Positions 8,463-16,740 of a DNA stretch of 64,000 nt are shown here, in pieces. The notes under the pieces were generated by a model. The model did no database searches, was not told where the DNA came from, and was given only the letters and a program-made list of their open reading frames with translations. Each line of letters starts with the position of its first letter. Positions within the stretch are counted from its first letter, which is position 1. Position numbers and translations under genes: made by a program. The stretch comes from Sebaldella termitidis ATCC 33386. GTDB taxonomy: Bacteria; Fusobacteriota; Fusobacteriia; Fusobacteriales; Leptotrichiaceae. The stretch is taken from the NCBI RefSeq assembly GCF_000024405.1, contig NC_013517.1:3689989-3753988 (forward strand). The letters are read 5' to 3'.

Positions 8463-8993
8463 TTACCTGTCAATATGATTTTTTATATAATCAATAAGCG
8501 GCGTAATATCATTTTGTTTTGTAAAATCAACTTCTTTTCCGTATGTATCAATAAAGGCACGTTCCTCATTGTTTAATTGTGTATAGTCTTTATTGCCTAT
8601 AGTCATTTTTTTCATCACAGCCATCATCCCTCGATGGACAATGTTCAGCTTTTTATAATCGATACCGCCGCGAAAGTGAAAGACTTTTACTTGATCCCTT
8701 AGTTCTGCGGGCAGATTCTTATCCAGTATCTTCGAATAATCCGTTTCTTCGGGATTTGCCAAACCTACAGTAAAAAGGATAAGTTCCTTTGGCGGATTTT
8801 TTGTTACTAAATTAATTCCAAGAATACCGCTTGCATAAAGCCCTCCGCCAAATATAACAAGATCATAATCAGAGATATCTTCTGATTTAACAGACGATCT
8901 TTCAAGCAGCTTTGCATCTAATGCCTCTGCAATCCATTCTGCATATTGTTTAGTCGTACCATAGTGTGATTTGTAAATTACTGCAATTTTCAA
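8463..8993 (-). CDS. Flavodoxin-domain protein (HemG-like)
   Basis: 176 residues. The start is a TTG at 8993, chosen because GGAGG lies seven bases before it. The N-terminal IAVIYKSHYGTTKQYAEWIA is the FMN phosphate-binding loop of a flavodoxin-like fold, and YDLVIFGGGLYASGI is the second FMN strand. Length and the C-terminal FIDTYGKEVDF helix fit the flavodoxin_5 family that includes menaquinone-dependent protoporphyrinogen oxidase, but related anaerobe proteins have unproven roles. Cytoplasmic and monocistronic by position. Confidence 0.8.
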   Translation of the reverse strand: MKIAVIYKSHYGTTKQYAEWIAEALDAKLLERSSVKSEDISDYDLVIFGGGLYASGILGINLVTKNPPKELILFTVGLANPEETDYSKILDKNLPAELRDQVKVFHFRGGIDYKKLNIVHRGMMAVMKKMTIGNKDYTQLNNEERAFIDTYGKEVDFTKQNDITPLIDYIKNHIDR

Positions 8994-9177
8994 ATCATTT
9001 CCTCCATTCCTGATATACTTTGCTGTGTAATTTGTTATTCATATAAAATTCCTTCTGATTTAGTCAGAACCTGCAGATTCTCATAAAAATATTCCGGTGT
9101 TTTGAATATATTCTTTGATAATATGTGAATTATATCTTTTTTTCAATCATTTTTCCAGAATTATAATATCTGATTCT

Positions 9178-10077
9178 TTATTTTATAAAATTTGCATATT
9201 GTTCCTCGGCTTTTTTGAAATAGTTAATAATATCAGTATATCTTTTATTCCCGTTTTTTCCTTTCAGAGTTATAACATAGTTAACAGTAGACATTTTACA
9301 GCCGTCAATATAAAGCCGTTTAAAAATCCCGTCATTTAAATACTGTATTGCCAAAGGCTCCGGCAGTACCGTTATACCCATACCGGCTTGGGCGGCCTTT
9401 ATAAGAACTTCTGTATTAATGCTTTCTAATACAGGCGATATATCAGCCTTGAGTTCATGCGTTAATTCATCAAAGCAGTCTCTCAATGTGCTTCCTTTTT
9501 CCCTTAATAAAAACGGAAGACTAAGCAGGTCATCACGGTTAATTTTTTCTTTGCCCGCAAATTTACTATGTGAAGAGCATACTAAAAAGAGTGAGTATTC
9601 AGAAAGTATCTCTGTATTAAATCCTTGATTTGATTCAAAACCTTCTATAAAGGCGATATCTATTTCTCCGTTCAGCAATCTCTGCTGAACCTGCTGAACA
9701 TTCTCCGAATATATCTTCAAAGGAGTTTCGGGATACTTAATTTTGAACTGTTCTACTGCATACGGCAGAGAGTTCATCGCTATAGTCAGACTTATTCCTA
9801 ATCTCAGAGGAATTTTCCCGCTGCTGTGGCTGTCAAAATTTTTTAGAGCTTCAAAATCTTCCATTAACTGATCTGCCTTAATTCGGAATATCTTTCCTGC
9901 TTCATTAAGATGCAGCTTCCCGTTAATTCTGTCGAAAAGTAAAATCCCAATATCAGTTTCAAGTTCTCTGATTGTTTTGGAGATTGCAGGCTGTGATAAG
10001 TATAACCGTTTTGAAGTTTCTGTTACAGACATAGTTTCACATACTGCCAAAAATATTTCTAACTGCCGTATATTCAT
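9178..10077 (-). CDS. LysR-family transcriptional regulator
   Basis: 299 residues, typical for LysR proteins. Residues 1-60 form the winged helix-turn-helix (MNIRQLEIFLAVCETMSVTE, then KRLYLSQPAISKTIRELE), followed by the periplasmic-binding-like effector domain (LRLGISLTIAMNSLP, EIDIAFIEGF, MGITVLPEPL). It is divergent from the chromate transporter pair with a 104-bp shared promoter region that holds a T-N11-A box, so it very probably controls those genes. GGGGTG precedes the ATG. The ligand is unknown. Confidence 0.9.
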   Translation of the reverse strand: MNIRQLEIFLAVCETMSVTETSKRLYLSQPAISKTIRELETDIGILLFDRINGKLHLNEAGKIFRIKADQLMEDFEALKNFDSHSSGKIPLRLGISLTIAMNSLPYAVEQFKIKYPETPLKIYSENVQQVQQRLLNGEIDIAFIEGFESNQGFNTEILSEYSLFLVCSSHSKFAGKEKINRDDLLSLPFLLREKGSTLRDCFDELTHELKADISPVLESINTEVLIKAAQAGMGITVLPEPLAIQYLNDGIFKRLYIDGCKMSTVNYVITLKGKNGNKRYTDIINYFKKAEEQYANFIK

Positions 10078-10088
10078 TTTTTCACCCC

Positions 10089-10104
10089 ATAACTTTTTAG
10101 TTAT
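10089..10104. promoter_or_regulatory. LysR-type operator
   Basis: ATAAC-N6-GTTAT inverted repeat containing the T-N11-A pattern, between the divergent lysR and chrA genes, 12 bp from the lysR start. Confidence 0.5.
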
Positions 10105-10181
10105 ACTAATCTTACCATATATATATTTTTATTCAAGTTAAGAAACTGATAATATATATTCAAACACTTTAGGAGGTTTTC

Positions 10182-10724
10182 ATGAATAAAAATTTTATAC
10201 TGCTTAAAATTTATTTGCTGGCAGGAGCATTCACATTCTCAGGCGGTATGGCTATGCTCCCTCTTATTGAGAGAGAACTGTGTGAAAAGTACGGCTTAAT
10301 CGATAAGGAAAGCTTATACGAATATACAGCCTTATCCCAAACATTTCCCGGAGTTATCGCCCTTACAAATGCCTGCTTTGTGGGAAAGAAAATAAATGGC
10401 ACAGGCGGTATGATTTTTGCCGGAATCGGAGCTATTTTACCGGCATATATTCTAATGTCCCTTGCTACATTACTTTATCAAATGCTGCCGCAGCAGGGTC
10501 CGATATTAAGTGCATTAACTGCTGTCCGTGCAACTTCCGCATCTTTTTTATTTGCCGCAGCATACACAATTGCAAAGTACAGCTTGAAAGACAGAGTTAA
10601 TATAATTATTGCGTTAATCTGCTTTATATGCACAGCACTTAATCTTGTCAAAGCACCAATTTTGATTGTGATTTCAGCTCTTATCGGAATCTTTATTATT
10701 TTCACGGGAAAGGATAAAAAATGA
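10182..10724 (+). CDS. chrA: Chromate transporter half, CHR family (N-type)
   Basis: 180 residues, a single CHR domain with about five hydrophobic segments. The GAFTFSGGMAMLPLIERELCEKYGL start and the PGVIALTNACFVGKK block match the N-terminal half of ChrA. Short-chain CHR proteins work as heterodimers of two antiparallel halves; the partner follows with a 4-bp ATGA overlap. AGGAGG precedes the ATG. In the inner membrane it is predicted to export chromate or a related oxyanion; in an anaerobe the natural substrate is uncertain. Confidence 0.9.
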   Translation: MNKNFILLKIYLLAGAFTFSGGMAMLPLIERELCEKYGLIDKESLYEYTALSQTFPGVIALTNACFVGKKINGTGGMIFAGIGAILPAYILMSLATLLYQMLPQQGPILSALTAVRATSASFLFAAAYTIAKYSLKDRVNIIIALICFICTALNLVKAPILIVISALIGIFIIFTGKDKK

Positions 10725-11275
10725 TACTTTTAATATTTTTTACATTTTTAAAAATAGGATTTTTAGGATTTGGCGGCGGATATGCAATGCTGTCACTGAT
10801 TTTTGAAGAAGCATCTAAATTTGGGATGACTGCTGATCAATTTGCTGATTTGAATGCTCTGGATGTATTAATTCCCGGACCTATTGCTGTTAATTCAGCG
10901 ACATATGTAGGTCAGCTGTATGGCGGTTTTTCCGGAGCCCTGGCAGCTACAGCTGCTGTCAGTATTCCATCACTTATATTTGTCCCTGTCTTTATGCTGT
11001 ATGAAAAAAAAATAAACTGCAACAGTTATTTGAATGCCGCTCTAACAAGTGTCAAAGCTGCCTCTGCAGGGCTTATTTCCGCGGTTGCATTATCTCTCAT
11101 GCTTACAGCTGTAATAAACACATCTGATCTTTCTGCCCGGCAGTATTTTAATTTTGACTGGTTTTCTCTTATAATAATGACTGCAGGATTTATATCCCAT
11201 ATTCGTTATAAAATCAATCCGGTTGTAATCACATTAGCTGCCGGAGCTGCTGGATGGTGTATTTATTTTATCTGA
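10721..11275 (+). CDS. chrA: Chromate transporter half, CHR family (C-type)
   Basis: 184 residues, partner of the preceding protein. FLKIGFLGFGGGYAMLSLIFEEA and LDVLIPGPIAVNSATYVG are the CHR signature of the second half. Four to six membrane segments are visible. Start and upstream stop overlap as ATGA, so translation is coupled and the two subunits should be made in equal amount. Likely regulated by the divergent LysR protein. Confidence 0.9.
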   Translation: MILLIFFTFLKIGFLGFGGGYAMLSLIFEEASKFGMTADQFADLNALDVLIPGPIAVNSATYVGQLYGGFSGALAATAAVSIPSLIFVPVFMLYEKKINCNSYLNAALTSVKAASAGLISAVALSLMLTAVINTSDLSARQYFNFDWFSLIIMTAGFISHIRYKINPVVITLAAGAAGWCIYFI

Positions 11276-11445
11276 TCAGGACTATATTGATATCTTTATT
11301 TCTTTACATATTTCCTTTATATTTCTTATTATAGTTTTTAAGCATGAAAGGCTATGTAAAATAAGTATTTGAACATTATACCAAACTTTTTTATAATTAT
11401 AATATAAGAAAAATATAAAATATTAAATTATAAGGAGGCAATATA

Positions 11446-12501
11446 ATGAGTAGATCATTTCTGTCATTTTTTAAAAAAACAGCTGTCGGCATAGCCTTAA
11501 TAAGTATGGGTGCGGGAAGCAGCCTGAGAGCCGATACAGTGAGCGGGGCAGATAATTTTTATAAAAGCAGCAGGGTAAATCAGGAAAAAGTAACATTTCA
11601 AAATCAATATAGAATGAAAGTTACAGGAAATTTGTTTATTCCTAAAAATATGAAGCGGAATACTAAAAACCCCGCAATTATTATTGGACATCCAATGGGA
11701 GCAGTAAAGGAACAAAGCTCTAATTTATATGCACAAAAGCTTGCAGAACAAGGATTTGTCACACTGACAATAGATTTATCCTTTTGGGGTGAAAGTGAAG
11801 GGGAGCCGCGTAATGCTGTATCACCAGATATTTATTCCGAAGATTTCAGTGCAGCTGTGGACTATCTGGGAACCCGTTCATTTATAGATAAAAATAAAAT
11901 CGGAGTACTTGGAATCTGCGGCAGCGGAAGCTTTGCAATAAGTGCAGCAAAAATAGATTCCCGTATAAAAGCTGTTGCTACAGTGAGTATGTATGATATG
12001 GGAACTGCCAGCCGCAGTGCACTTAATAATTCAATGTCGCTTGAACAGAGAAAAAATCTTATTGCCAAAGTTTCAGAACAGCGTTATGTCGAATTTAACG
12101 GAGGACCTACTGAATATACAGGAGGTACAGTACATAAAATTGACGAAAATTCTTCTCCGATTGAAAAGGAATTTTATGAATTTTACCGTACTCCACGCGG
12201 AGAGTACACTCCAGATGGGTCATCTCCTGAATTAACAACACATCCGACACTGACAAGCATCGTAAAATTTATGAATTTTTATCCGTTTAACGATATTGAA
12301 ACTATTTCTCCGCGTCCAATGCTATTTATTACTGGGGATCAGGCTCACTCTAAGGAATTTAGCGAAGATGCCTACAGACGGGCTGCCGAGCCAAAAGAGC
12401 TGTATATTGTTCCCGGAGCAGGACATGTTGATTTATATGATCGTGTTAACTTGATTCCTTTTGATAAATTAACAAATTTTTTCAAAACAAATCTAAAATA
12501 A
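11446..12501 (+). CDS. Exported alpha/beta hydrolase with Cys nucleophile
   Basis: 351 residues. Residues 1-29 form a signal peptide (SMGAGSSLRA, then DTV), so the enzyme is periplasmic or secreted. The fold starts with KVTGNLFIP and GHPMG (oxyanion region). The nucleophile elbow reads GICGSG with Cys158 where most hydrolases have Ser, as in the dienelactone-hydrolase branch. The acid is probably in TGDQAHSKEF and the His is in PGAGHVDLYD. AAGGAGG precedes the ATG. The substrate is not predictable. A strong terminator follows at 12558. Confidence 0.85.
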   Translation: MSRSFLSFFKKTAVGIALISMGAGSSLRADTVSGADNFYKSSRVNQEKVTFQNQYRMKVTGNLFIPKNMKRNTKNPAIIIGHPMGAVKEQSSNLYAQKLAEQGFVTLTIDLSFWGESEGEPRNAVSPDIYSEDFSAAVDYLGTRSFIDKNKIGVLGICGSGSFAISAAKIDSRIKAVATVSMYDMGTASRSALNNSMSLEQRKNLIAKVSEQRYVEFNGGPTEYTGGTVHKIDENSSPIEKEFYEFYRTPRGEYTPDGSSPELTTHPTLTSIVKFMNFYPFNDIETISPRPMLFITGDQAHSKEFSEDAYRRAAEPKELYIVPGAGHVDLYDRVNLIPFDKLTNFFKTNLK

Positions 12502-12557
12502 TGATGTATAGTCATTAAGCTTAATTAAGTCAGACTTTCTTCTTAGCTTCATTCAGG

Positions 12558-12600
12558 AAAATCAGAACAATATTCAGAAAAATTTGTTCTGATTTTCTTT
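12558..12600 (+). terminator. Intrinsic terminator after the alpha/beta hydrolase
   Basis: 13-bp stem AAAATCAGAACAA / TTGTTCTGATTTT with a 13-base loop, followed by CTTT. Confidence 0.75.
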
Positions 12601-12674
12601 AAAGAATTAGATTTTTTCTGTTTCAAAGCACATATCCCCCGCACTTAGTAAAAAAAACATACAGATTCTGTTTT

Positions 12675-12911
12675 CTAAAGAAAGGAATGAATATTATGAT
12701 CATAAACTTCAATAATAACAACTCTGTCAGCTTCATTTCCCATATCCAAAAGCTGATCAATTTCAATTTCCGCATAATGCCCGAAAAGAATACCATAATG
12801 CAGATATCTGACAATATTCTTGAGCATGCTTTTAAAAAAATTAAAAGTATAAGCATAAAAGCTGCTGTTTTCAACAAAATAATCAATACAGTTTTCAATA
12901 GTTTCTGTATA
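12675..12911 (-). pseudogene. Coding-like relic antisense to the aldo-keto reductase start
   Basis: On the minus strand an uninterrupted frame with no start codon encodes a protein-like stretch (ENCIDYFVENSSFYAYTFNF, FGHYAEIEIDQLLDMGNEAD, RVVIIEVYDHNIHSFL) and ends at TAG 12675-12677. Its composition is more protein-like than the plus-strand N-terminal extension it overlaps. I do not recognise the family. It may be the 3' remnant of a lost gene that the aldo-keto reductase ORF has read into. Confidence 0.3.
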
Positions 12912-13820
12912 CTTAGTTTATTGATTTCTTTCTCTGCCTGCAGCCCGAGCTCAACAAACAATGTCGAACCGCCTGCCTCACCTGCCAAATCTGCTGTATC
13001 TGATGTTTCTTTTAACTTTGATACAAAAACAGTAAAGTTAAACAGCGGGTATGAAATGCCTGTCATCGGACTCGGCACATATAGTTTAAAAGATGATATA
13101 TGTGTAAATTCTGTGTCTGCTGCACTTAAGAACGGATATAGACTGATAGATACTGCCTATATATATCATAATGAGGAAAGTGTCGGCAAGGGAATCAGAG
13201 AGTCAGGTGTTCCGAGAGAGGAAATTTTCATCACAACAAAACTATACATGAATCAATATGCAGATGCTGAAAATGCGATCAATGAGGCTCTGAAAAAACT
13301 TGATGTCGATTACATAGACCTAATTCTGCTGCATCACCCCGGTGCTCATGATATAGAAGCATATAAAGCAATGGAAAAAGCGGTTAGCGAAGGGAAAATC
13401 CGTTCTATCGGACTATCTAATTATTACATAGACGAGCTTGAAGACTTTCTTCCTCAAATCACAATAATGCCGGCACTTATTCAAAACGAAATCCATCCGT
13501 ATTATCAGGAAAATGAAGTAATTAAGTATATGCTTGAAAAAGGAATAGTAATGGAAGCATGGTATCCTTTAGGCGGAAGAGGTCATACCGCTGAATTGTT
13601 TAATAATGAAACTATAGCAGAAATTGCAAAAGTACATAACAAATCATCTGCTCAAATTATTCTCAGATGGCATCTTCAAAAGGGTGTCGTTGCTATACCG
13701 GGATCAAGTAATCCGGAGCACATCAAAGAAAATATGAATATCTTTGATTTTGAATTAACTGCTGAAGATATGAAAAAAATTAACTCGCTTGACCGAAATG
13801 AAAAACATGACTGGTACTGA
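12696..13820 (+). CDS. Lipoprotein-type aldo/keto reductase
   Basis: 374 residues from the ATG at 12696, which AAAGGA precedes by nine bases; the frame is open from 12687. The AKR barrel starts near residue 110 (VKLNSGYEMPVIGLGTYSLK) and has the catalytic tetrad: Asp and Tyr in RLIDTAYIYHNEE, Lys in TTKLYM and His in LLHHPG. QNEIHPYYQ and VVAIPGSS fit NADPH-binding AKR5-type enzymes. A hydrophobic stretch ending LLISFSAC looks like a lipobox, but it is about 80 residues in, with an unusual Asn-rich extension before it that overlaps an antisense relic. The true start may be further in; membrane anchoring is likely but unproven. Confidence 0.75.
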   Translation: MIINFNNNNSVSFISHIQKLINFNFRIMPEKNTIMQISDNILEHAFKKIKSISIKAAVFNKIINTVFNSFCILSLLISFSACSPSSTNNVEPPASPAKSAVSDVSFNFDTKTVKLNSGYEMPVIGLGTYSLKDDICVNSVSAALKNGYRLIDTAYIYHNEESVGKGIRESGVPREEIFITTKLYMNQYADAENAINEALKKLDVDYIDLILLHHPGAHDIEAYKAMEKAVSEGKIRSIGLSNYYIDELEDFLPQITIMPALIQNEIHPYYQENEVIKYMLEKGIVMEAWYPLGGRGHTAELFNNETIAEIAKVHNKSSAQIILRWHLQKGVVAIPGSSNPEHIKENMNIFDFELTAEDMKKINSLDRNEKHDWY

Positions 13821-13838
13821 TATTTTGAGATAGTATCC

Positions 13839-13858
13839 CAATTTCCGTGTAAACTTCA
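13839..13858. mobile_element. Solo IS256-like terminal repeat, copy 1
   Basis: On the minus strand it contains GTTTACACGGAAATTGGG, similar to stretches at 41849 and 48966. It resembles the terminal inverted repeats of IS256-family elements. No transposase is nearby. Confidence 0.35.
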
Positions 13859-13871
13859 GCCGTTCCATAAA

Positions 13872-13900
13872 AAAATGCCTTAAATACAGGCATTTTTTTA
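13872..13900. terminator. Bidirectional terminator
   Basis: AAAATGCCT / AGGCATTTT stem with a 7-base loop, A-run before and T-run after. It sits between two converging genes and can serve both. Confidence 0.85.
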
Positions 13901-13903
13901 CAT

Positions 13904-14821
13904 TCAATCTTTTTTTAACATTATACTTATTGGAGAACTCCCGAAACTCAATGATTCTAAATTTGACAATTTTTCTATTTCTAAAACCTCTTCTGCTAAA
14001 TGTGTTATATTTCTTAATTCACTAGGTTCCATGATCTTTTCAGATTTCAAACCATACTTTTTTGAAAGATATTTATAGTTTTTCCATAGCATATTTTTTA
14101 TTTTTTCTGTACTTGAAGGTTTACGGAGTAAATCCATTATTTCTTTTTTTATTTCATTTCTTTTTTGAAAATCATAAGTTTTTAACATTGACAATTTTCT
14201 GCCTATTTCATCTGCATTTTGACGGTTAATTTCCTGAACCAAGAATTTTAGTGTATGCCATATTTCATAAATTTCATCTGCTTTTTCAAAATTTTGCTCT
14301 TTTAACCATATATATGCATACATCCTTCTTCTCCAGTCCCACCATTTTATCGGACTTTGCAGGTCAGACGAAGGAATAAGGAAAATGTTCTCTTTTAATA
14401 ATAATGAGCCAAAAATTCCCGGCGGCTTTCCCAGCCTGCTGTTTTTTAAGGTTGTTCTATAAACTCCGCAAGACGGACTCCCCTCCATATAAATAAATAC
14501 ATCTGCTTTTACTCTTTTTAAAAATTCTAAACTCTCTGTCATTCCTCTAATTATTTCATGATTAACCTGCTGACCATTAGAATTTTTCACAATTGCTTTA
14601 TTATCCCAAAAATCATCACCATTTCCCCCTACTAATCTTATGGGCTTTCTTGGTACTCCTAATTCTGACAATACTTCGGGACATATTGGATGCCATATAA
14701 AAAGTTCCTTTTCTCGTTTTAAATATCCCAGCATATCCCAACCTTTAAAATTATATCTTACTTTTGCACCTAATTGACATGCTGATATGCCTATGTTTAT
14801 TTTTCTCTCTAATCTTTTCAT
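13904..14821 (-). CDS. DUF523 + DUF1722 (YbgA-like) fusion protein
   Basis: 305 residues. The N-terminal half is DUF523: GISACQLGAKVRYNFKG with its Cys, PICPEVLSELGVPRKPIRLVGG, and EGSPSCGVYRT with a further Cys; three conserved Cys fit the [4Fe-4S] thiouracil desulfidase (TudS) family. The C-terminal half (from about residue 170) is the helical DUF1722/YbgA domain. It lies 25 bp downstream of a photolyase gene on the same strand. E. coli ybgA is also next to phr, so a role in handling damaged or modified pyrimidines is a reasonable inference. Confidence 0.85.
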   Translation of the reverse strand: MKRLERKINIGISACQLGAKVRYNFKGWDMLGYLKREKELFIWHPICPEVLSELGVPRKPIRLVGGNGDDFWDNKAIVKNSNGQQVNHEIIRGMTESLEFLKRVKADVFIYMEGSPSCGVYRTTLKNSRLGKPPGIFGSLLLKENIFLIPSSDLQSPIKWWDWRRRMYAYIWLKEQNFEKADEIYEIWHTLKFLVQEINRQNADEIGRKLSMLKTYDFQKRNEIKKEIMDLLRKPSSTEKIKNMLWKNYKYLSKKYGLKSEKIMEPSELRNITHLAEEVLEIEKLSNLESLSFGSSPISIMLKKD

Positions 14822-14846
14822 GAAATTATCACCATTCCTAAAAAGT

Positions 14847-16208
14847 CTATAGTTTATTTATCTTCTCCACATATTTCTCTATATCAAATTTCCTTTTCAA
14901 ACCATTTGAGTTCATATATCTTAATTTTCCGAAAATATTTCTTTCATTCCAAGCTCTGTCATGTTTTCCAAAACACCATGCTATTCCTGCATAACCGTTT
15001 TCATCTCTGCCGTCAATAAAATACTTATTATTCAGATATTTTATTATTTCATAAGCTTCTTCAAATTTTTCAGTCCATTCTATTATTTTTTTTGCCCAGT
15101 ACATTCTCATATAGCCATGCATCTTACCTGTTACCATCATTTCTTTCTGAGCCGAATTCCAGTATTCATCATGTGTTTCACTTTTTTCAAGAATTTCTAA
15201 TGAATACACATACTCTTTTTGATCATTTTTGTGTTTATTCATAGTTTCATATGCCCATAAATATGTCATATTTTGAAATTTATCGTAATCTTGATTATAA
15301 TAAATAAAATTTATTGCCAATTCTCTCCTTACTATAAGTTCTTCCAAAAATTCCTCCAAAGATTCTCTGTTTTTTTCAGATTTTGAAATTTCTTTTGCCA
15401 CAAATAAAGGAGATATATTTCCAAAATGCAAATAAGGAGACAAATTTGACTGATATTCTAATTCAGGATTATTTCTAAATTTACTGTATCCTTCTAATTT
15501 TTCAGAAATAAAATTTTCCAGAATTTTTTTTGCCGTATTTTCTCCTCCGGTAAAGTAATTTGATTTTCTTACTGTTTTATCTATATTCAGGCTTTCAATT
15601 ATTTCATGTATTTTTTCTAAATCAAAATCAGTTTTAATTTCATCTAGATAATTCATTTCATATTTAGTATATTCAAAATCTTTATTTAAATAAAAATCTA
15701 AAACCTTATGTAATTTTCCTCTGAGAGTCCTTGCTGAATATTCTTCTTTTAAAGATGCTATTTCTATCGGCACTACTACATCTGATTCTATTTGAATCAT
15801 TCTTACAGAAACTTTTTCCCCGACTTCTTCTCTTATTTTTCTCAAATATTTTAAATATGCCCTATCGGTTATAATACAGACAGATCTTTTTGAATACTCC
15901 AAAATCTTAGTTATCAAAGGACTTGAATCTAAAACTATGAATCTAATCCCTCTGTCTTTTAAGTTTTTCTCCGCATCTTTAAGCGATTCAAAAAGAAAAT
16001 AACAGCTTCGTTCATTCATTTCTGAAAATTTTCTGTCAAAACAAAAAATTACCAATAAATTTTTTTTTAAATCATTTGCTAAATGAATTGCATATTCTAA
16101 TGAATGATTATAGGAACTTCTTATGCTTCTCTGCATCCAGTAAATAATAAAATCACCGTTTTTATCCATCTTTTTATTATTAATACTTTTTATTCTATTT
16201 TCAAACAT
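14847..16208 (-). CDS. phr: Class II CPD DNA photolyase
   Basis: 453 residues. The N-terminal alpha/beta domain begins with DFIIYWMQRSIRSSYNHSLE, the class II form. The C-terminal FAD domain holds NLSPYLHFGNISPLFVAKEI, VRRELAINFIYYN, MTGKMHGYMRMYWAKKIIEW and DGRDENGYAGIAWCFGKHDR, FAD-binding and active-site blocks of class II cyclobutane pyrimidine dimer photolyases. It should repair UV-made pyrimidine dimers with light and FADH-. The MFENRIKS start has no strong ribosome site; an internal ATG 13 codons in is possible. It forms an operon with the DUF523/DUF1722 gene. Confidence 0.92.
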   Translation of the reverse strand: MFENRIKSINNKKMDKNGDFIIYWMQRSIRSSYNHSLEYAIHLANDLKKNLLVIFCFDRKFSEMNERSCYFLFESLKDAEKNLKDRGIRFIVLDSSPLITKILEYSKRSVCIITDRAYLKYLRKIREEVGEKVSVRMIQIESDVVVPIEIASLKEEYSARTLRGKLHKVLDFYLNKDFEYTKYEMNYLDEIKTDFDLEKIHEIIESLNIDKTVRKSNYFTGGENTAKKILENFISEKLEGYSKFRNNPELEYQSNLSPYLHFGNISPLFVAKEISKSEKNRESLEEFLEELIVRRELAINFIYYNQDYDKFQNMTYLWAYETMNKHKNDQKEYVYSLEILEKSETHDEYWNSAQKEMMVTGKMHGYMRMYWAKKIIEWTEKFEEAYEIIKYLNNKYFIDGRDENGYAGIAWCFGKHDRAWNERNIFGKLRYMNSNGLKRKFDIEKYVEKINKL

Positions 16209-16310
16209 AATTATCCTCTGCCTATTCTAAAATTTTTTAAGTAATTTTGCATCATAGCCATTTTGACTAATTAATTATATATTTCTTCCTCTAAGCTATC
16301 TTTCCGGTTT

Positions 16311-16552
16311 AATACCCAAGGGTAATTTCCCCTGTTTCCGCCCGCTGCTGCATATTGATAAACACTATCTGCATATAATACGTCATAATCAGCTCTAAAA
16401 AAACGGATAAAATATACTTTTTATAACTCTTTATCAATAATCCTGGTTTTTCTTTACCACTTTGACAAGTCTATCAGTATTTAAATAATATTCTTTCATT
16501 ACATTAACCAAATTTTTTTAAATCTATTATTTATTTCAGGCATTTCATATAT
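16311..16552 (-). pseudogene. Dead lipocalin (Blc) gene
   Basis: Reading the minus strand through frameshifts gives pieces that align in order with the intact lipocalin at 23699-24193: EINNRF against RIDNRF, then KVYFIRFF against KVYFIPFF, then ADYDVLYADSVYQYAAAGG against GDYNVLYVDNDYQYAAVGG. At least one frameshift and one stop break it, and signal peptide and C-terminus are missing. It is a second lipocalin gene that has decayed. The rest of 16209-16740 holds only AT-rich promoter-like DNA for the next gene. Confidence 0.8.
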
Positions 16553-16740
16553 ACTTTTCTAATACTCTTCCGATTATTTCACTGTAAAATATCTAATAGT
16601 TTATTTATTAAATATATTCTTATTATACTATATAAACAAAAATTTTCCACTCCTTATTTTTATACTTTTATAAATTATATTGCTTTAATTTTCTACATGT
16701 TATATAATATCATTAAATTTATATTTATGGAGGTACTAAA

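Noticed and set aside
10182-10724. Sodium-dependent or drug transporter call for the CHR proteins
   Set aside because: The FSGG and PGP motifs and the two-half arrangement fit CHR chromate transporters better.
12623-13078. Minus-strand ORF of 151 codons with hydrophobic stretches
   Set aside because: No ribosome site, and it is antisense to the reductase; another minus frame in 12675-12911 is more protein-like, so this frame is not used.
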